Numbered from the stretch's first letter, positions 1 to 10,224 are shown. The stretch is DNA of 14,087 nt from Synechococcaceae cyanobacterium RL_1_2 (GCA_012033095.1 JAAUPO010000012.1:1-14087); one strand, 5' to 3'. The notes: generated from the letters alone by a model not told the origin. Numbers and translations: made by a program.

Positions 1-140
1 TAGGTACGACTCGATCGCTGACTAACCTGATTCACCTCCCCTGCCGCATTTTTTGCGGTTACTTCCTGGGGGCTTAGCCCTGGATAGGTGGAGATAATTT
101 CCTGTACCCTAGGCCCGACGGAGTGGTATTGATCTGCCAT
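1..140 (-). CDS. 5' end of an unrecognised protein gene (partial)
   Basis: Reading leftwards from an ATG at 140-138, the frame stays open for 46 codons to the window edge. The peptide begins MADQYHSVGPRVQEIISTYP and continues with a soluble, mixed-charge composition (SPQEVTAKNAAGEVNQVSQ). A HIP1-like CGATCG lies inside it, as in the native genes nearby. There is no purine-rich Shine-Dalgarno motif before the ATG, which is common in cyanobacteria. I do not recognise the family and only the N-terminus is visible. It may be a real gene running off the edge; a chance open frame of this length is also possible. Confidence 0.45.
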   Translation of the reverse strand, partial: MADQYHSVGPRVQEIISTYPGLSPQEVTAKNAAGEVNQVSQRSSRT

Positions 141-213
141 AGGAGGAGTGATGTTCTGATCCGGTCTGCTGCTCCATCATAAACGGGAATTTGACTAAAT
201 TTTGTCTAGATTC

Positions 214-333
214 TCTAGGGAGTATCATCAATTAGCATTAAAACATTGATCCTGAGCCAGGTTCAGAAAGTATAGTTTTAAACTGAAATCCTTAGCTAAA
301 AAGAGCTTCAGGTTTAAATGATGACAGGCCCTA
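214..333 (+). repeat. 120-bp MITE-like repeat R1, copy 1
   Basis: This 120-bp segment recurs in inverted orientation at 13291-13410 with only a handful of mismatches. Its ends form an imperfect terminal inverted repeat: CTAGGG at the left edge and the complement CCCTAG at the right, followed inward by a TCATCA match (about 16 of 20 positions). It has no open reading frame of note. Small size, terminal inverted repeats and multiple copies suit a miniature inverted-repeat element mobilised by a transposase elsewhere; the parent family is not identifiable from this window. Confidence 0.75.
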
Positions 334-541
334 GAATGTCTAGATTATAGTCACTAGCGATCGAGCTATAGCAATCCTAAATAACTTGTGGCCATTGAGT
401 ACATTGAAAACCAAGTCTAGTAAGGATCTTCATGGCATGACCTAGTTAGGACTGCTGGGGAATTTAGGGAACAAAATGCCAATTCAATTGACTGGATAAA
501 CCGCCTCTAATGGCTTCACTAATGTCCTTATCCTACTTAGT

Positions 542-640
542 ATCGTGAATTAAATAACTTAGAAATTTGTAGGGTATCCTTCAAGGGAGCGTAACCCATC
601 GATATTTAAGTTTTAGATGTTATTAAATTCTTATTCCTTA
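542..640 (+). repeat. 99-bp repeat R2, copy 1
   Basis: This segment matches 12996-13094 in the same orientation at 98 of 99 positions; the only difference is G here against T there in the CAAGGGAG/CAATGGAG motif. Both copies are preceded by TTAG plus one base. The middle contains GGGTA...TAACCC complementary segments that could form a short stem. No coding frame is evident. The near identity implies recent duplication or the end of a larger mobile element; which one cannot be decided here. Confidence 0.8.
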
Positions 641-646
641 CTGGAC

Positions 647-673
647 GGATTGGGGGGCTTGTGCTTAAGTCCT
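647..673 (+). repeat. Fragment of the AGGACT-terminated MITE (family A)
   Basis: The 27 bases ending in AAGTCCT match one terminus of the family-A element seen complete at 7994-8113 (its right end, 8086-8113), with small differences. Only this end is present; the repeat R2 ends seven bases before it. It reads as a remnant left by deletion or by insertion of another repeat. Confidence 0.6.
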
Positions 674-676
674 AAA

Positions 677-2060
677 TTATTTTGTTTTAAACATACTTTT
701 TAACAGGCTTAATTTATCTTTGTAGGGAGGAAAACGCCAACTGCCACTAATGGCAAACCCTTTTTTTAGCACACTTTTATAATGGCTAAAGGTATCAAAG
801 CTGCTTTTGCCGTGGTAAGCACCCATCCCGCTGGCCCCGACTCCCCCAAACGGGAGGTTTTCTACTCCCACCTGAAGAATCGTATCGTTGATACAGATGC
901 CACCGGAGCTTGTTCTTTGGATAATTTGAGTTTGAACCTGTTGATCCTTGCTAAAGATATACAACGCTAAGGGTTTGGGTCTTGCTTGGATAAAAGCGAT
1001 CGCGTCATCTAAAGTGCGATAGGGGATCACTGGTAATAGGGGCCCAAAAATTTCCTCCTGCATCAAGGGAGAATCTAATTGAGGATTGGTGAGGATGGTG
1101 GGGGCCACATAGAGATCTGCTAGATCATAATTACCGCCGTAGTAAATATCACCATAGGCCATCAAATCAATAATTCTTTGGCAATGGCCCTGGTGGATCA
1201 ATCGAGGATAATCCGGGTTTTGGTGGGGTTGGGGGGCCATAAAAATTTTCAACGCATTGACGCAAAGCCATTAACAGCTCATCTTTTATTTCTTCCTGGA
1301 CTAACAAATAATCGGGGGCAATACAAATTTGGCCAGCATTAATAAATTTTCCCCAGGCAATTCTTTGGGCGGTTTTTTGTAGATCGGTGTCGCGATCGAT
1401 CAAGCACGGGCTTTTCCCTCCCAACTCCAACGTCACAGGGGTTAGATGTTGGGCTGCTGCTGCCATTACTAACTTACCTACCTTTTCCCCACCGGTAAAA
1501 AAGATATGATCAAAAGGTTGGGTTAATAGGGTTTGAGCAATGTCTACTCCCCCTTCCTGTACTGTGATGTATGGTTCTTCAAAGGTCGCTGCAATCAGTT
1601 TCGCCGTCACTTGGGACACTGCCGGAGCCATTTCTGAGGGTTTAACCACGCTACAATTACCCGCCGTGATCGCTCCCACTAAAGGCTGAAATACTAAGGA
1701 AAAGGGGAAATTCCATGGCCCCATAATCAAAACACTACCCAATGGTTCCGGCAGTTGATAGGCCTTGCCTGGCAGGTTAATCAGACTCAGGGCCACAGGT
1801 TTGGGTTTCATCCATTGCTTAAGATGCTTCAGCACAAAATCAATCTCTTGGATGACACCAATGATTTCAAACCGCGCTTCAAACTCTGATTTTTTTAAAT
1901 CCGCTGCTAAAGCAAAAATTATTTCCGATTGAAACTGTAACACCGCGTTTCTTAGTTTCCTTAATTGCTCTAGCCGAAAGGCTAAGGATCTGGTTTGGTG
2001 GGAGGCAAAAAACTGACGTTGCTTCACAAGGAAAGAAGGGGAAGAAGCTTGGGCTAGCAT
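677..2060 (-). pseudogene. Aldehyde dehydrogenase (class 3 type), split by a +1 frameshift
   Basis: This encodes an NAD(P)-dependent aldehyde dehydrogenase that would oxidise aldehydes, probably fatty or apocarotenoid aldehydes as for cyanobacterial class-3-type members (substrate inferred from family). The N-terminal part (2060 to about 1231, ~276 aa) has PWNFPF (115-120), the cofactor-site motif FTGGEKVGK (188-196), the general base Glu212 in LELGGKSP and the catalytic Cys246 in NAGQICIAPDY. The C-terminal part lies in another frame, from about 1236 to 677, with EEIFGPLLPV, ENLPFGGVGASGMG and a hydrophobic end. The frames join if one C is removed from the C6 run (plus-strand G6 at 1231-1236), giving ENFYGPQPHQNPDYPRL and a normal ~460-residue enzyme. 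All catalytic residues are intact, so this is either a very recent lesion or a base-calling error. ATG at 2060-2058 is the plausible start. Confidence 0.85.
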
Positions 2061-2170
2061 AGGATCAACAAAATTAATTCTCCACTTAAGTTTAACGAAA
2101 TGTTAATGGGGAAATCTAATCCCAAATATCCAGTATTCAAAATTGAAATTACCATGGCGGAGCGAATAAC

Positions 2171-2263
2171 TATAGTCTTTTTAAATGATTACGGGAAATA
2201 AATAGAGCTGAAAGCACTCCATAGAGAGAAACAATCATCCCATACTAAATTAAATTGACTATA
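2171..2263. repeat. MITE family B (TATAGTC/GACTATA ends), copy 1
   Basis: The 93-bp segment starts TATAGTC and ends GACTATA, a perfect 7-bp terminal inverted repeat, and aligns in inverted orientation with 10871-10973. Both share an internal ATTACGGGAAA block, AATAGAGCTGAAAGCACTCC and the AAATTAAATTGACTATA end. It lies in the gap between metK and the aldehyde dehydrogenase. Palindromic TA-rich ends suggest IS630/Tc1-mariner-type insertion at TA. Confidence 0.8.
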
Positions 2264-2283
2264 GCAACCCTTAATTAAAACAG

Positions 2284-2320
2284 ACTAAAAATCCCACAAG
2301 TCTTGTGGACATTGCGGGAT
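2284..2320 (-). terminator. Rho-independent terminator of metK
   Basis: On the minus strand, 2320 to 2284, an ATCCC...GGGAT outer stem encloses CCACAAG-A-CTTGTGG, followed directly by ATTTTTAG. It lies ~110-120 bases past the metK stop codon and points in the right direction. A strong inverted repeat plus T run is the standard intrinsic terminator layout. Confidence 0.7.
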
Positions 2321-2426
2321 AGATACACTAAATCAACTAAACTTCAATAAAATTGAGTAAAGGCAAAGGGCATTACGAGGAGCTTGATCAAGGAAAATTG
2401 ATCCTATCTCTCTCCCCCGCCCAAAC

Positions 2427-3668
2427 TTAGGCATTAAGGGCTTGTTTTAGGACATCTACTTTGTCTAATCTTTCCCATGGCAAATCTAAATCGTTACGAC
2501 CAAAATGGCCATAGGCCGCAACGTCTTGATAGAAACGACCTCCCCGTTGGCTGGGTAAATTCCGTAGATCGTAGGCTTGAATAATACCTGCTGGTCTGAG
2601 GTCAAAGTTTTTGTTTACTAAATCTAGTAGAACATCTTCTCCCACTTTGCCAGTACCAAAGGTTTCTACAAATACGCTGACTGGTCTGGCCACACCGATC
2701 GCGTAGCTAACCTGTACTTCGCATTTATCCGCTAAACCAGCTGCGACAATATTTTTAGCCACATGGCGAGCGGCATAACAAGCACTGCGATCGACTTTAG
2801 TAGGATCTTTACCGGAGAAGGCTCCACCACCATGGCGAGAATAACCACCGTAGGTATCTACAATGATTTTACGGCCAGTCAGACCAGAATCCCCTTGGGG
2901 CCCACCAATCACAAATTTGCCCGTAGGATTTACAAAATACTTAGTTTTGTCATCGGGTTTGATATCAATATCCGCAAAAACTGGTTTAATGACTAGATCC
3001 ATCAGATCCGCCTTGATTTTGGCTTGAATCTGATCGTTATCTGTGATGTCTGCGATCGTGGCAGTATGCTGGGTGGAAATTAAAATCGTATCAATACCGA
3101 CGGGTTTTCCACCTTCATAGATCACCGTAACTTGGGTTTTACCATCGGGGCCTAGATAACTTAGGGTTCCATCCTTGCGCACTTTGGTTAGTTGACGGGA
3201 TAGACGATGGGCTAAGCTAATGGGTAAGGGCATTAGTTCAGGGGTTTCGTTACAGGCAAACCCAAACATGAGCCCCTGATCCCCCGCTCCAATTTGATCT
3301 AATTCATTATCACTTAATTTTGTGCGTTGTTCTTGGGCTTGGGTTACCCCTTGGGAAATATCAGGGGATTGTTCGTCCACGGCCACTAAAACAGAACAAC
3401 TATTGGCAGAAAAGCCATTATCGGCGTTAGTATAGCCAATCTCAGCGATTTTTTTACGGGCTAAAGTAATTAAGTTAGTGGAACTTTTACTAGTAATTTC
3501 TCCTGTAATGACCACTAAACCAGTATTTACCACAACCTCTGCAGCCACACGACTAGCAGGGTCTTCTGCAAGGAGAGCATCAAGCACCGCATCGGAAATT
3601 TGGTCACAAATTTTATCGGGATGCCCTTCCGTTACGGACTCGGAAGTAAAGAGATAACGACTAGACAC
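2427..3668 (-). CDS. metK: S-adenosylmethionine synthetase
   Basis: MetK makes S-adenosylmethionine from methionine and ATP in the cytoplasm, feeding methylation and polyamine pathways. The 413-residue product is full length for the family. Visible signatures are GHPDKICDQ near the N-terminus (15-23, ATP/metal site), [11 protein letters not shown] (127-137, methionine-site loop) and the glycine-rich GGGAFSGKD (280-288). The C-terminus ends cleanly in DVLKQALNA. The start is GTG at 3668-3666, giving [19 protein letters not shown], which matches where the family begins. A GGAGG lies rather far upstream (about 13 bases), so it may not be the functional ribosome site. It is flanked by a terminator downstream and a long gap upstream, so it is probably monocistronic. 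No SAM riboswitch was recognised in the leader. Confidence 0.98.
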   Translation of the reverse strand: MSSRYLFTSESVTEGHPDKICDQISDAVLDALLAEDPASRVAAEVVVNTGLVVITGEITSKSSTNLITLARKKIAEIGYTNADNGFSANSCSVLVAVDEQSPDISQGVTQAQEQRTKLSDNELDQIGAGDQGLMFGFACNETPELMPLPISLAHRLSRQLTKVRKDGTLSYLGPDGKTQVTVIYEGGKPVGIDTILISTQHTATIADITDNDQIQAKIKADLMDLVIKPVFADIDIKPDDKTKYFVNPTGKFVIGGPQGDSGLTGRKIIVDTYGGYSRHGGGAFSGKDPTKVDRSACYAARHVAKNIVAAGLADKCEVQVSYAIGVARPVSVFVETFGTGKVGEDVLLDLVNKNFDLRPAGIIQAYDLRNLPSQRGGRFYQDVAAYGHFGRNDLDLPWERLDKVDVLKQALNA

Positions 3669-4307
3669 AGTAGGTTAACGGCCTCCATCTATATTATTTG
3701 CATGCACATTACATATATTAGGTAACTGTATCAGATATAACTATGATCTAAGCCATGGAGTTCCCAAACTATAGCTGTAACTTCCACAATGACTCTGGCT
3801 CAAAGATCATCCATCATCGCCCTTACAGGATAAGACGCGATCGCTGCGGGCAGGTTTTAAATTTTCTGGCTAGGGCCATAAATTTAGTTTTTTCCTAGTT
3901 TACTTATTGTTTAAAGGAGATGTTTAAAGAAAACAATAACTGAACTTAATTGTGCCCCCAGACTGGTTGGGCATTTCACCAGGCAACAGTAAGCATCTTA
4001 ATTGTCCCTCCCCCCAGGGCAGCGATCGCGGTTCCCTGGGCTATGACAACAATCATCGTTAAGGAGGGACTAGAAGCGATCGCTATAGAATAGGCCGTTC
4101 TCACATTGGATGTGTCTTTACTTCTTTGGTTATAGGGATACCTCGTTACCTCTTGGGTATTTTAAGGAATTTTTGGGAATAAATTGATGAATTCCCATAG
4201 CTTGGCAGCCCCAAAATCGAGAGGTAGGCAACGGAACCAAGGAATTTCTACAAAGAATTTCTTGCCAAAGTTCGGATTTTATTCTAAAGTTATAAATTGT
4301 CTAATGT
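3669..4307. other. 639-bp intergenic region between metK and tRNA-Ser
   Basis: No protein frame here looks real on either strand; the longest starts give only about 15-18 codons. The region contains three complete HIP1 octamers (3837-3844, 4022-4029, 4076-4083) within 250 bases, unusually dense for non-coding DNA. The metK promoter should lie at its left end and the tRNA promoter at its right end. A short stem (GGGAAT...ATTCCC, about 4175-4200) is present, but no known small RNA was recognised. Confidence 0.5.
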
Positions 4308-4397
4308 GGAGAAGTGGCTGAGCGGTTGAAAGCGGCTTCCTGCTAAGAAGTTGTAGGGTTTATAGCTCTACCGAGGGTTCGAATCCCTCCTTCTCCG
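4308..4397 (+). tRNA. tRNA-Ser (anticodon GCU)
   Basis: A complete class II tRNA is visible. The acceptor stem pairs GGAGAAG (4308-4314) with CTTCTCC (4390-4396) and G4397 is the discriminator. The D-arm includes TGGCTGAGCGGTTGAAAGCGG. The anticodon loop CTGCTAA carries GCT, reading AGC/AGU serine codons. A long variable arm (GTAGGG...CTCTAC) and the T-arm GAGGGTTCGAATCCCTC follow. The long variable arm is the serine hallmark. CCA is not encoded (TCCA follows, not a CCA at the discriminator+1), so it must be added enzymatically. It is the only plus-strand gene in the window. Confidence 0.96.
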
Positions 4398-4409
4398 TCC
4401 ACAAACTGA

Positions 4410-4449
4410 CCCCTAGGTATAGAATTTCTAAACCTAGGGGGATTTTTTT
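4410..4449 (+). terminator. Terminator of tRNA-Ser
   Basis: CCCCTAGGT (4410-4418) pairs with ACCTAGGGG (4432-4440), with a weaker TAGAA/TTCTA inner stem, followed by GGATTTTTTT. It lies 13 bases after the tRNA. The T run overlaps the last codon of the convergent hsp gene at 4448, so tRNA transcription ends exactly at the border. The minus-strand side has no T run, so it is not clearly bidirectional. Confidence 0.85.
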
Positions 4450-4897
4450 ATGTAACGGTGGGTTCTAGCTTCACTTTGATGGCCTTATCCACCATGGATT
4501 CCACTTTTGGTAAAGTCAGGGTCAAAATACCGTCCTTGAGGGCTGCACTAACTTTATCGTTTTGAATGGGAACCGGTAGTTTAATATTGCGGACAAACTT
4601 ACCGTAGGTAAACTCAGAATGATAATATTTATCTTCATTTTCTGATTTGCTATATTGGTGTTCCCCAGAAATACTTAGGGTATGGCGAGTAGCGGTAACA
4701 TCAATATCTTCCCGTTGAATACCCGGCAGACAAACTTTAATGGTTAATTTATCTTCCTGGTCAATGATTTCCACCGCAGGAGACCAAAGATTATGTTCTT
4801 CTAAATTTGCGGCGTTCGTTAGATCCTCAAACAAGCGATCGAGTTGGTGGCGAACGGATTGAACATCGGAGAAGGGGGAAAAACGAATTAAAAACAT
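4448..4897 (-). CDS. hspA: Small heat-shock protein (Hsp20 / alpha-crystallin family)
   Basis: This is an ATP-independent chaperone that binds unfolding proteins and, in cyanobacteria, also membranes and thylakoid-associated proteins during heat stress (known for the Hsp16.6/Hsp17 family). The 149-residue protein has an N-terminal arm with FSDVQSVRHQLDRLFEDL (9-26), an alpha-crystallin domain from about 38 to 131 including LPGIQREDIDV and the signature AALKDGILTLTLPK (118-131), and a short tail with IKV (140-142), matching the I-x-I/V anchor used for oligomer assembly. ATG at 4897-4895 is preceded by AAAGGAG at good spacing. The leader can fold over this ribosome site (see 4898-4928), suggesting temperature control. 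It converges with tRNA-Ser. Confidence 0.95.
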   Translation of the reverse strand: MFLIRFSPFSDVQSVRHQLDRLFEDLTNAANLEEHNLWSPAVEIIDQEDKLTIKVCLPGIQREDIDVTATRHTLSISGEHQYSKSENEDKYYHSEFTYGKFVRNIKLPVPIQNDKVSAALKDGILTLTLPKVESMVDKAIKVKLEPTVT

Positions 4898-4928
4898 AAC
4901 TTAAAACTCCTTTAATTGAGGTTAATTA
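4898..4928 (-). promoter_or_regulatory. Candidate RNA thermometer in the hspA leader
   Basis: The leader RNA just before the hspA ATG contains UAAUUAACCUC, a short A/U-rich loop, then GGAGUUUUAAGUUA. Folding pairs the AACCUC side with the GGAGUU ribosome site, and A/U pairs separated by small bulges continue toward the start codon. A short, imperfect, A/U-rich hairpin hiding the ribosome site is the design of the hsp17 thermometer described in Synechocystis. Pairing was worked out by eye; no energy was calculated. Confidence 0.5.
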
Positions 4929-5017
4929 AATGTTTTTTGTTTACATTCCTATTATGGCGATCGTAATAAGTTATGCCTTGTCCGTAAAACCGAATCATGT
5001 TTCGAGGTAACCGAATG

Positions 5018-5359
5018 CTAACCTGGGGGCCAATTCATCGATCGCTCCCCTAAAAGATGTAAATGAAGATGTTCTACGGTTTGTCCACCATCATCGCCGT
5101 TATTGATCACCACTCGATAACCGTTGGTTAATCCGACCTGGGCGGCTACGGTTTTAACGGTGAGTAGCAGGTGGCCCAGTAGGGCTTGATCGCTATCCTG
5201 GGCATTTTCTAAGCGATCGATGCGTCGTTTTGGGATCACCAAAATATGGGTCGGGGCTTGGGGATTAATATCCCTAAAAGCGAGGCAGAGATCATCTTCA
5301 TAAACAATAGCTGCCGGAATCTGGCGATGGATAATCTTATCGAAAATAGTTTCACTCAT
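5018..5359 (-). CDS. HIT-family nucleotide-binding hydrolase (Hint/PKCI-like)
   Basis: Proteins of the histidine-triad family hydrolyse nucleoside phosphoramidates and similar AMP conjugates in the cytoplasm. The 113-residue length is typical of the Hint branch. The N-terminus [19 protein letters not shown] and the [11 protein letters not shown] strand are characteristic. The triad HLHLHLL (97-103: His97, His99, His101) follows [12 protein letters not shown]. The protein ends ERSMNWPPG, the usual Hint C-terminus. ATG at 5359-5357 fits the family. It lies 120 bases upstream of hspA, in the same direction; the gap holds the hspA leader, so cotranscription is possible but not required. The in vivo substrate is unknown. 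Confidence 0.93.
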   Translation of the reverse strand: MSETIFDKIIHRQIPAAIVYEDDLCLAFRDINPQAPTHILVIPKRRIDRLENAQDSDQALLGHLLLTVKTVAAQVGLTNGYRVVINNGDDGGQTVEHLHLHLLGERSMNWPPG

Positions 5360-5449
5360 GGTGGTTGCCTCAATGGATGTGCCTCCGAAATTAGCTAACC
5401 TTGATTCCCACCGTCAATCTTTGGTTACTAAACTTTAAAACTACTTAAT

Positions 5450-5560
5450 AGGCCTTACGCCCAAGCCCCCTAAATCCCTGAAATTTAGGGGACTTGCTTG
5501 AACAATTGTCCCCAAACATCATGGTTCCCAAGACAGAATCGAAATTTTTGCGTAAGTTCT
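5450..5560 (-). repeat. MITE family A (AGGACT termini), copy 1
   Basis: The 111-bp segment begins AGGCCTTACGC and ends GCGTAAGTTCT, imperfect inverted ends of the AGGACTTACGCA type. It aligns in inverted orientation with 7994-8113 over its whole length (shared CAAGCCCCCTAAATC, ATTGTCCCCAAACAT, ATGGTTCCCA and CGAAATTTTTGCGT blocks). An internal CCCCTAAAT/ATTTAGGGG stem is present. It lies between the DUF805 and HIT genes. Confidence 0.85.
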
Positions 5561-5570
5561 GAAAAATACC

Positions 5571-5666
5571 TATAGCGGATCTCAAAAAAATCAAGAACAC
5601 TGCTTCCCCATTTCTAATAGTAATTGAGGGAAATCTTGGTTCATTCACTTTATGAAAACTACTATA
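5571..5666. repeat. Possible further TATAG-ended small element
   Basis: The segment starts TATAGCGG and ends ACTACTATA, short TA-rich inverted ends like those of family B, and abuts the family-A copy ending at 5560. No second copy is in the window and the inner sequences of the two ends do not pair well. An open frame crossing it (5445-5678) looks like chance because it continues into the repeat. Confidence 0.3.
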
Positions 5667-5740
5667 GTTGGGATTCATTAAAGCAAAAAAATCAGCTTAG
5701 ATCTATTGACGACTAAACTGAAACCTTTGACCAGCGGGAT

Positions 5741-6106
5741 CTAAAATTTATCCATGCTGGATTTTTTAGGGTTAGGCCCGTATTCATTACTTTCTGGTTG
5801 GCTATCTTGACAGAAAAATACGATTAACACGATCGCGCCAATCAGAGGAATTAAACCAATTAACATCCACCAACCACTACGTCCAGTGTCATGGAGTCGA
5901 CGACAGGCAACGGCTAAGGAGGGAATGATTACCCCTAATTGATAAACGCCGCCTAAAATCCCTGACTGTTTAGCAACGATGCCTTCAATAATGGCTAAGC
6001 CCATCGCAATTAAAAAATTGAACAGCACAAAATACCAATATTCTGCACGCCTTGCTCTGCCTGTAAAAGTGGCGTAGTTTCTTAAAACTTTTACATACCA
6101 TTCCAT
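5741..6106 (-). CDS. DUF805 family small membrane protein
   Basis: The 121-residue protein shows the complete DUF805 pattern: FTGRARRAEYW (14-24), hydrophobic helices at about 25-44, 47-66 and 78-99, the conserved RRLHDTGRSGWW (69-80) between helices, and a polar tail with NEYGPNP (108-114). The family is inner-membrane and has no established biochemical role. The ATG at 6106-6104 is preferred to a TTG six bases upstream because AAGG sits about eight bases before the ATG and only two before the TTG. It stands alone, with gaps of about 180-220 bases on both sides; the downstream gap holds small repeats. Confidence 0.92.
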   Translation of the reverse strand: MEWYVKVLRNYATFTGRARRAEYWYFVLFNFLIAMGLAIIEGIVAKQSGILGGVYQLGVIIPSLAVACRRLHDTGRSGWWMLIGLIPLIGAIVLIVFFCQDSQPESNEYGPNPKKSSMDKF

Positions 6107-6327
6107 AATCAATACCTTAAATTGTGGTTTATAGGTCTAGTTTAAGTTCCATAACAACTAGCTTCTAAATTATTATGAAAAAATTAAGATTTCAGCCAAT
6201 ATAAGCCTAGCTTTTCCAGGTTGAAATCCGTCTAAATGTTAATAATCAATCTGGGAAAAACCCATGATTAGAAATGCTTTTTTCCATAGTTTTTGATTGT
6301 TTATTAAAAAAAATTAAGTCCATGGGA

Positions 6328-7812
6328 TCAGGCATTAAGTTTAGCTTTAATACTATCAATAACCGTTTCCAGGACTTTAACCCTGGCAAAATATTTATCA
6401 TTTCCCGCAATGATAGTCCAGGGGGCATGGGGGGTATGGGTGCGGGCAATCATTTGATTTACGGCCACATGATATTCCGGCCATTGTTCGCGATTGCGCC
6501 AATCTTCTGGGGTTAATTTATAACCTTTAAAAGTGTCTCCTTTTCGTTGTTCAAATCGTTTTAATTGCTCTTCTTGATCGATGTGAATCCAAAATTTAAT
6601 CAACACATAGTTGCTGTGGGTAAGACTAATTTCAAATTCGTTAATTTCTTTATAAGCCCGTCGCCATTCCTGTTCGCTGGCAAAGCCTTCAATGCGTTCT
6701 ACTAAAACACGGCCATACCAAGTGCGATCGAAGATGCCGATCGTGCCCCGGCCAGGTAAATGACGAGAAAAACGCCATAGGTAGTTATGTTGGAGTTCTT
6801 CGGTGGTGGGTGCGGCGAAACTATTAATTTTATAACTACGGGCATCTAAACTATCGGTGAGACGTTTGATGGCTCCCCCTTTCCCCGCAGCATCCCAACC
6901 TTCAAATAAAATTAAAATCGGTATTTGGGACTTGAATACGTCTAGCTGAATCCGTTGCAGTTCAATTTGGGCGTTCCGTAGTCTTTTTTTGTAGGTTTGA
7001 CTATTGAGACTTTGGGTTAAATCTACCGGGGAAAGATAATCTGGTTCGGTGGGGAGGAGTTGTTTTTGGGGTTCTACTTTGGGGCTAGGCAGGGCGATCG
7101 CTTGGCGATCTAAGGCTTCTTTGATGGTGGCCACCAGTTGAGATAGCACTTTAACCCTTGTCCAATACTCACAATCGCCTTCGACCAATGTCCAAGGAGC
7201 CGCGCCAGTGCTGGTATAGGTCAGCATCTCCTCCACCAAACGACTATAGGCTTTATAGTTTTTTTCCTGCTGCCAATCCTCCGGTCTAACCCGCCAGGAA
7301 TTAAGTTCATCCTTGGCCGATTTTTTCAGGCGTTTTTTTAGTTCCTTATTACTGAGGTGAATCCAAAATTTAGCGATCGCGGCCCCGTCATCTATCAATA
7401 ACCGCTCAAAATTATTAATTTGACGCATCAGATCCGGAGCTTCCACATTAGAGACGCGATCGAATAGGCGATCTTCTAGGACATGGGTGTACCAACTATG
7501 GTAGAAAAAGGCGATGCTACCTTTGGGGGGAAGTTTATGCCAAAACCGCCAGAGGAAAGGATATTTTTTTTCATGGCCGCTGGGGGGAAAAATAGGATGG
7601 ACACTAAATCCCCTAGGATCCATGTAATTAGTGATTTTTTTGAGTAAGGAACCTTTGCCAGCCCCGGCCCAACCCTCTAACACCACCACGATCGGTAATT
7701 TATTTTGCCAGCATTGTTGTTGGAGGGTTCTAAGCTCCTTCATTAAAGCTTCTAATTGTTGTTTGTAGAGTTCCTTTTCAAGGGTCAGCTTCAAATCGAG
7801 GGTACTAAGCAT
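6328..7812 (-). CDS. Tandem-domain PPK2 polyphosphate:AMP phosphotransferase
   Basis: PPK2 enzymes move phosphate between polyphosphate and nucleotides; the two-domain class (II) phosphorylates AMP to ADP. The 494-residue protein has two PPK2 domains, roughly 20-235 and 268-492. The C-terminal domain keeps all signatures: Walker A EGWDAAGKGG (304-313), FDRTWYGRV (361-369) and the lid-type FEQRKGD region near 420. In the N-terminal domain the Walker A reads EGWAGAGKGS (46-55), lacking the conserved Asp, and FDR is replaced by FYHSWY (103-108), so it is probably inactive in catalysis. This matches the known arrangement in which only the second domain works. ATG at 7812-7810. The upstream gap carries a perfect CGGTTAACCG palindrome. 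Which nucleotide it prefers cannot be read from sequence. Confidence 0.93.
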   Translation of the reverse strand: MLSTLDLKLTLEKELYKQQLEALMKELRTLQQQCWQNKLPIVVVLEGWAGAGKGSLLKKITNYMDPRGFSVHPIFPPSGHEKKYPFLWRFWHKLPPKGSIAFFYHSWYTHVLEDRLFDRVSNVEAPDLMRQINNFERLLIDDGAAIAKFWIHLSNKELKKRLKKSAKDELNSWRVRPEDWQQEKNYKAYSRLVEEMLTYTSTGAAPWTLVEGDCEYWTRVKVLSQLVATIKEALDRQAIALPSPKVEPQKQLLPTEPDYLSPVDLTQSLNSQTYKKRLRNAQIELQRIQLDVFKSQIPILILFEGWDAAGKGGAIKRLTDSLDARSYKINSFAAPTTEELQHNYLWRFSRHLPGRGTIGIFDRTWYGRVLVERIEGFASEQEWRRAYKEINEFEISLTHSNYVLIKFWIHIDQEEQLKRFEQRKGDTFKGYKLTPEDWRNREQWPEYHVAVNQMIARTHTPHAPWTIIAGNDKYFARVKVLETVIDSIKAKLNA

Positions 7813-7863
7813 AAATCATCCGATCTCCTAGGGATACAGTACATCGGTCAAAGGGAAATATAC

Positions 7864-7885
7864 TAATAGCCGGTTAACCGATATT
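7864..7885. promoter_or_regulatory. Palindrome upstream of the PPK2 gene
   Basis: A perfect 10-bp palindrome CGGTTAACCG (7871-7880) is bracketed by TAATA and TATTA, giving a dyad of about 20 bases some 60 bases upstream of the PPK2 start codon. This is where an operator would lie. It does not form the tandem 8-bp Pho-box pattern expected for phosphate control, so the regulator is unknown. Confidence 0.3.
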
Positions 7886-7993
7886 AGGTCTGATCATAAA
7901 AGCTCTATTGAAGGTCTTTCCTAGTATTCCCACAAGAATTAAGGATTGTTACTTTTGTTAACCCTTGATAGCAATCGTGGCAGACGAGCGTTC

Positions 7994-8113
7994 AGGACTG
8001 ACGCAAAAATTTCGATTCTGTCCTGGGAACCATGATATTTGGGGATGTTTGGGGATAATCTTTCAAGCAAGTCCCCCACATTTGGGGATTTAGGGGGCTT
8101 GTGCATAAGTCCT
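7994..8113 (+). repeat. MITE family A, copy 2 (most complete)
   Basis: The 120-bp element has clean inverted ends: AGGACTGACGCA at the left and, read on the other strand, AGGACTTATGCA at the right. The interior matches the copies at 5450-5560 (inverted) and 10256-10341 (inverted, cut short). No protein domain is encoded; the small open frame across it is a by-product of the repeat. It fills the gap between the PPK2 promoter region and the end of ligA. No clear target duplication is seen. Confidence 0.88.
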
Positions 8114-8160
8114 AGGGTTAGATCATTACCAAAGAGAAACTCTGATCAATCTTTGCCTGA

Positions 8161-10224
<2,064 letters not shown>

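Larger units (their letters stand above)
141..676. other. Gene-free stretch made largely of repeat remnants
   Basis: No convincing coding frame is visible between the partial left-edge gene and the end of the aldehyde dehydrogenase. It holds a 120-bp repeat (214-333), a 99-bp repeat (542-640) and a 27-bp fragment of the AGGACT repeat (647-673), each with a relative elsewhere in this window. The remainder (334-541) shows a partial HIP1 site near 357 and isolated TATAGTC and CTATAG motifs near 348-374, which may be the worn edges of another small element. Confidence 0.6.

Noticed and set aside
782..970. Plus-strand 62-residue frame inside the aldehyde dehydrogenase gene
   Set aside because: It is antisense to a region with a clear family match (ENLPFGGVGASG) and its product has no recognisable features.
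3669..3790. SAM riboswitch in the metK leader
   Set aside because: I found no recognisable SAM-riboswitch core or a leader terminator/anti-terminator pair in this stretch.
5445..5678. 77-residue minus-strand frame upstream of HIT
   Set aside because: It runs through MITE family A and the neighbouring TATAG-ended segment; part of its peptide (FGDN.SSKSP) recurs only because the repeat recurs.
6246..6516. Short frames on both strands at the 3' end of the PPK2 gene
   Set aside because: They overlap the well-supported PPK2 C-terminus in other frames and have no independent features.
7860..7980. Pho box controlling the PPK2 gene
   Set aside because: GTTAACC-like motifs occur at 7872 and near 7957, but not as the spaced tandem 8-bp repeats that define the box.
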